In this document: positions 59,473 to 64,000 of the stretch, piece after piece
Numbering within the stretch: position 1 is the first letter of the stretch
Layout of the letters: every line of letters starts with the position of its first letter
Source of the DNA: Liolophura sinensis
Lineage: Eukaryota > Mollusca > Polyplacophora > Chitonida > Chitonidae
Length of the DNA: 64,000 nt
Direction of reading: 5' to 3'
Assembly: GCF_032854445.1 (NCBI RefSeq)
Contig: NC_088300.1
Location: 37,478,458-37,542,457, forward strand
Translations under genes and position numbers: made by a program
Notes under the pieces: generated by a model
Seen by the model: only the letters and a program-made list of their open reading frames with translations
What the model was told of the DNA's origin: nothing
Databases searched by the model: none

Positions 59473-59890
59473 TCAGTCAGACTTATATTTACACAGGGGA
59501 AGTTGGCCACTGTTCTTCTGATAAATGTCCTTGCAAATTTGTGACAAGGTTTTATGAGCTCTCTCCGTTGTTGTGTTGACCTGTTTTTGACTTAAGAACA
59601 CAACTGGTAGGCCGGCCATGATGTCAGCTTCATGGTGAAGTAGGAGGTCTACATGTGAGAGAATTCTACGATCTTTCTCTGACAAGAAACATATCCTTTT
59701 GTGTGGGCTTGCAAGTGTTGAATCGAGGATGAGACTGGTTGCTCCTTCATCTACAAGAACCACCTCTTCATTTGCAAAACCCCCTGCTTCATCTTTAACA
59801 CCCCGTACCTCATCTCCAAGATCCTCTTCTTCATCTCCAAGATCCTCTGCTTCATGTGTAAGACGCCCTCCTTCATCTGTAATACCCCCT
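59473..59890 (-). pseudogene. Protein-like minus-strand frame downstream of a heptad-coding repeat, unrecognised
   Basis: The minus frame runs open from about 59890 to a stop at 59473. It gives an acidic repeat part (AEDLGDEEEDLGDEVRGVKD) followed by a non-repetitive tail with RILSHVDLLLHHEADIMAGL and SQICKDIYQKNSG. The tail looks like real protein in composition, but I do not recognise a family. Upstream the frame is lost by single-base deletions and stops in the 21-bp repeat. It could be the last exon of an unknown gene or a decayed copy. Confidence 0.3.
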
Positions 59891-60320
59891 GCTTAACATG
59901 GCAGACCCCTGCTTCATCTCAAAAACCCCTTGCTTCATGTCCAATACTCCTTACTTCATCTGCAAGACCCTCGACTTCATATGTAAGACCCCTACTTAAT
60001 CTGCAAAACCCCTTACTTCATGCTGAAGAACTGTACTACTTCTGTAAGACCCCTGCTTCAACTACAACACCCCCTACTTCATCTGTAAAACATTCTACTT
60101 GATCTACAAGACCCCTTACTTCATCTGCAAGACCCCTTACTTCATCGGCAAGACCCTTTACTTCATCCGCAAGACCCCTTACTTCATCTGGAAGATCCCT
60201 ATTTCATCTGTACGACCCCTTACTTCATCTGCAAGACCCCTTACCTCTTCTGTAAGACATCCTCCTACATCTGCAACACCCCCTACTTCACTTGTGGGAT
60301 CCCCTGCTGCTTCTGCCAGC
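59760..60320. repeat. 21-bp repeat, coding for a heptad (RGLADEV) on the minus strand
   Basis: ACTTCATCTGCAAGACCCCTT recurs with 21-bp spacing and moderate decay. Read on the minus strand it gives RGLADEV-like heptads. Several 1-nt deletions (near 59893, 60057 and 60190) and stops break the frame. The plus strand gives a proline/serine-rich frame of no clear meaning. Confidence 0.8.
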
Positions 60321-60894
60321 TGTAAGCACTCAGTAGCCACCCACATTCTCAGAAGTTTGGAAGGTTGATATTGTCATCAGACGATTAAAACCATAGGGTA
60401 AGTTAGTGCCCCAAAATAAGCAGAATTATGGAAGCAGTCATGGCATTTATTTGTAATTCAGGCAGGGACTTTTCCAGAGTAGTTGGGTGTAACAGTTTTT
60501 TTTTTCCCATCTGATTGATGATTTATCACATCACACTTATTGTTGTGTAATAACCTTGTTTCCCAAACATCATTGGGATATTGTTTTGAAATATAAAATG
60601 TAGTTGTTTAGACCAACATTTAAATTCTGTAATACATGTGTATTAAATGAAGCAGTGGTTATTCTTCTCGATGTCATTTAATAAATGATATTCTTTTTAC
60701 TATATGTATGATATGTTTGATGTGTTCATTTATACCTTATTATTAGAGATTGTATTTTACATTAGGTAAAACTTTTCAAATATATATATATATATATGGA
60801 TGTGCTTAAATTGTATTGCGTGGAACTATTGGTTGAGTGGATTACATATGTATGTATGGTCCGGGAGCTCTTGAGGGGAGAGCCCTCATGTTGC

Positions 60895-61390
60895 CCCTGG
60901 GTTCTCCCATCCAGAACGTTGCCAATGGTTTCCCCATCCAGAGCTTTGCCACTGGTTTCCCCATCCAGAACTTTACCACTGGTTTCCCCATCCAGAACTT
61001 TGCCACTGGTTTGCCCATCCAGGAAAACTGCACGTCTCTCAAGGAGAAAAGTGCCTCTGTGGTCTTCCTCCATAAAGGAGGACTGTGCCTCCATGATTTT
61101 CTCCATACAAGAGAACTGTGGTTTCTCCATAAAGAACCGTGCTTTATCCATACAGGAGAGCTGCACCCTTATGGTTTCCTACATCAAGGAAAACTGTACC
61201 TGCATGGTTTTCTCCTCCATCTGTTCCACCTTGGGTTTTCCCATCTAGGAGAACTTTGCCTCTACGGTTTTCCCTATACAGGGAGCCGAAGGATATGCTA
61301 TTCTGTATTCAGAAGAACTGTGCCTTTAGGATTCCCCTGTCCAGGAGAATTGTGCCTTAGTGGTTTTCCCTATCTGAGAGAAACATCCAG
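60895..61390. repeat. 27-bp repeat grading into degenerate ~30-bp repeats, with a 258-codon open frame
   Basis: GGTTTCCCCATCCAGAACTTTGCCACT repeats every 27 bp at about 60928-61030. It then decays into words such as CCATACAGGAGAACTGTG up to about 61390. A plus frame from about 60837 to 61613 stays open across this (TGFPIQNFT units, then GELCLYGFPY-like units) and ends in a non-repetitive tail. No family was recognised. Confidence 0.7.
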
Positions 61391-62000
61391 GCTAAGTTGT
61401 TCATTTTTATCCAGTACCTACACCTTGTTTTGTGATAGATCATGCGGCAAAAGTTTTGCTGTTTATGATAGCAAAACTAGCATATGGGCATATGTTACAA
61501 TCTCATCATACTCTGACTCTGCTCTAGTATTACTAGAATATGTTCCAAGCCCTATAGCAAGCCTTCAGTCCTCGAGGAGTAAATATACAGTTGGCCACAG
61601 TTGCACTGGCTGATATGTATTGATTTGTTACTGCAGTTCAGATGTTTTTTTTCATTAGGCAATGTCCATTGTATGTAAATCAATGCTATATGTAGAAAGT
61701 TTTAACTGTGGCGTAAGAATGATCACAGTGCAGACAGTAATCAGTGCGCTGAGCTGTTTAGGAGAGGCGGCTAAGCTGTGATGATCTGACCCGAACCGTG
61801 AGATAAGCCAATCAATAGCGGGTGAAGCTTCTAATCAGGATCAATACTCCTGCTAAACCTAATTGATGATGTGCCATATAAAACAGTTAAGCCCATTTGA
61901 TGGGCAGATTTCGATGATATTTAACCTTGATGAGCAGGCGGTTGGCGAGGCAGATGTCAACACCATATGTCACTAGACGCCTGTCAACAGATCCACTTAC

Positions 62001-62101
62001 TTTATATAACCCGCCATCTTGATTCGTAGAAAGCACACTGGCCGTGCAGTGCAACTTGTCACACTGCGCAAAATGACATCTGCTGCAGGTTCTGCATTAA
62101 G
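62001..62101 (+). promoter_or_regulatory. Possible TATA promoter and short first coding exon of an unknown plus-strand gene
   Basis: TTTATATAAC at 62001-62010 is followed by CCGCCATCTTG, which resembles a YY1 site in reverse. About 70 nt later comes AAAATGACATCTGC, an ATG (62073-62075) giving MTSAAGSAL and then AAG|GTACATG, a possible donor after 62101. A later block with acceptor TTCCATGGCAG (ending 63806) would join in phase to LNSDQQLAGNQSS and stop at 63880-63882. The resulting peptide would be about 34 aa, so the model is weak and could be chance. Confidence 0.2.
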
Positions 62102-62677
62102 GTACATGTACTTGGGGTTGTAGAGTGCACCTCGTGGGACAATGCTGTGGCAGTCAGGTAAGCGGACAAGATTTGATGATTATTATCACCGTATAAGCTC
62201 GTTAATTTTAAAATCTATGGAAATTTCTTGGCAGGTAAAATATCATAGAGTATGTGATGTTAGGTTATATTATATGTAGCACCTGTCTCTAACCCTCTGC
62301 CCCTTCTCCCTGACTTTCCTGGACTAGGATGGTTCATACCTTGACCTAATTTAGCCTTGTACTCATGGTGACAGGTACAATAGTTTTGAAAGCAGTTTGA
62401 TTAACAGTTCCTTTAAATTATATTTTTAGAATTCTTAAAGTGTAAAAAAGAATGCTTGGCTTTACTCTTATTACTGCATAAAAATGGTACACAATAATTT
62501 AACCCATCTCATCTGGCTGTAGTGTGTTTTCTCAGAACTTTGCTTAAGCCCAGAATTGGCATAACTTCGAAACCTCTACTTGAAGCAGCTGTGTGTACAC
62601 CTACATGTACCAGCCATTTAGTAGAGCTAGGGTGAATTTAGTACCATGCCAAGTATGTGTCTTTGATGATGAATAAC

Positions 62678-62868
62678 CATGGCCAAGTGGTTTGCATGCT
62701 GGCCTGCTCGCAGGTCGTGCCCAGGATGGGCCATCTGCAACCTGCAGGTGGTCACGTGCTTCCCTTGGGCTCAGCTCGGTTTGCTTCCACCGTAATGCTG
62801 GCGCACTGTCTTGTACGTGTAGTTTTCTTTTGTACGACGTAAAACACCAATGAAGTAAGTAAATAAAT
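62678..62868 (+). mobile_element. Diverged SINE downstream of the repeat block
   Basis: The head ACCATGGCCAAGTGGTTTGC is A-box-like. The core words AACCTGCAGGTGGTCACG and CCACCGTAATGCTGG and the end ACGACGTAAAACACCAATGAAG are present. The B-box region is deleted. Confidence 0.78.
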
Positions 62869-63254
62869 TGATCACTTAAGCATAATGAAGAGTATTCATA
62901 CACTGAGCAAGGCAGTTGTGCCAAACGTGTTGGCAATGGCTTATTAATTGATGATCCGGCCAACGATAAAGGGTTCATCACCAGCCAGCCTAACTTGTAT
63001 TCTTTGTTGTCATGTTTACGGTTTTTTTATGTCTTGCCGTTATAAAGCTATTTGACTTAATTGTTATGCGTACACATTGCAAAATGTAGACTAATAATAT
63101 GTAATCCGGGAGTTGCCCAAGCTGACCTCAGAATAGTGAGCAAGTTGTGGCTATGTGGGTAAAATCTTTTGTATTTCAATCGCACGGAAAGGAAGAAGAG
63201 GTTGGCAACACTTGTATGTCTGTTTGCACAGTCTGACGTGAACGTGGAAGACTA

Positions 63255-63421
63255 CTTGCAAATCACGTGGGAAAGTTTTTGGTAGCTCGCCAAAGATTGT
63301 TGGTTTATACCAGGCATTCCTGGTATTTCTTCCATCCATAAAACTGACTGCCATCATATAGATGTTAAAAATTCTTAAGTATGGCGTTAAAACAACAATC
63401 GAATAACTAAATAAATAAATA
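63255..63421 (+). mobile_element. Old subfamily member of the SINE core
   Basis: It shares TCCATCCATAAAACTGAC, CCATCATA, AAATTCTTAAGTATGGCG and an AAATAAATAAAT tail with the copies at 53630-53745 (+) and about 26545-26650 (-). These differ from the main family by the block GTTGCCAAAGGTCAGTGG-like sequence. Confidence 0.65.
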
Positions 63422-63483
63422 AATTCATAAGAAAATGCACATCTAAATTTATGATCTGTGTTAAAGCTCAATGCAATTCTTGG

Positions 63484-63590
63484 GAGAAATATCATTTAAC
63501 TAAGTATTAGAGAAATATCATTTAACTAAGTATTAGAGAAATATCTTTTAACTAAGTATTAGAGAAATATATTTTAACTAAGTATTAGAC
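63484..63590. repeat. 26-bp tandem repeat, 4 copies
   Basis: GAGAAATATCATTTAACTAAG with TATTA repeats four times with one or two changes per unit. Confidence 0.95.
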
Positions 63591-64000
63591 TACATCATGT
63601 ACATAATAATAATACAAGTTATTTTGTTTGATCTGTTTTTTTTTTTTACACTATATAAAAAATATATATACACATCTGGTTATAGGTATATATTGGAACA
63701 ATTTTCATTGCTTCGTTCAAGGTTACCTTATGTCATCACCACAAACTCATTTGCTTGTGTATAGTGGTTTGTTGACACGTACAAAGTTTAACTTCTTCCA
63801 TGGCAGGTTAAATAGTGATCAGCAACTCGCAGGAAACCAATCTTCCCTTCAATTCTTCCAGCAAGCCTTGGCAAGCCTTTAGGAAAATACCATCACAGAC
63901 AGTTACAGGTAGATACTTTACAAATTTCATGTGCAATAATTCTTAAAAGCTGATCTGAATTTTTTAAAATCACCTTTCATAGAAAGGGTACAGTTGATTA

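Larger units (their letters stand above)
61400..64000. other. Right flank, mostly unassigned
   Basis: Apart from a possible TATA promoter at 62001, two SINE-related copies and a 26-bp tandem repeat, I see no gene here. The sequence beyond 63600 is AT-rich with a TATATA run. Confidence 0.4.

Noticed and set aside
1-64000. Search for CRISPR arrays, bacterial-type operons, phage or defence systems
   Set aside because: Gene structure is eukaryotic throughout. All tandem arrays have contiguous units without spacer-repeat alternation.

Overview
The window is eukaryotic nuclear DNA, most likely from a marine lophotrochozoan and probably a mollusc. The evidence is two intron-rich conserved genes, many copies of a tRNA-derived SINE of the kind common in molluscan genomes, and frequent TACATGTA-type motifs; the species assignment is inference. 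No prokaryotic operons, CRISPR array, rRNA or stand-alone tRNA gene is visible.

Two complete protein-coding genes could be rebuilt exon by exon, and both close with consistent splice phases. On the minus strand, 33887 down to 1175, lies NXF1 (TAP), the general mRNA export receptor: 24 coding exons, 1977 nt, 658 aa, with RGG-rich N-terminus, RRM, leucine-rich repeats, NTF2-like domain and C-terminal UBA-like domain. On the plus strand, 38399 to 56435, lies TIMM50, the receptor subunit of the mitochondrial TIM23 translocase: 11 coding exons, 1206 nt, 401 aa, with presequence, one membrane helix and the FCP1-like domain. They are head to head, about 4.5 kb apart, and much of that spacer is tandem repeat. 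The two genes have no obvious joint function beyond being housekeeping genes.

Layout: 1-1174 NXF1 3' UTR; 1175-33887 NXF1; 33888-38398 spacer with a 55-bp satellite and GATGA-rich repeats; 38399-56435 TIMM50; 56436-61400 TIMM50 3' flank with three different tandem arrays that stay partly open as reading frames (36-bp, 21-bp and 27-bp units); 61400-64000 mostly unassigned, with a possible TATA promoter near 62001 and two SINE-related copies.

The most unusual observation is in TIMM50 exon 7. The 3' half of the exon plus its splice donor and 34 bp of intron is repeated 14 times in tandem (88-bp unit), and every unit looks like a small phase-0 exon. The 5' half of the same exon with its acceptor is duplicated just upstream, as a decoy that would bring in a stop codon. 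Second, a piggyBac-like TTAA-flanked element sits 3 nt from the splice donor of NXF1 exon 10, in the same intron as a 1.25-kb palindromic 19-bp minisatellite. A recurring theme is tandem amplification of short pieces inside other units (exon halves, MITE interiors, dispersed repeats). I found no evidence for a new multi-gene system.
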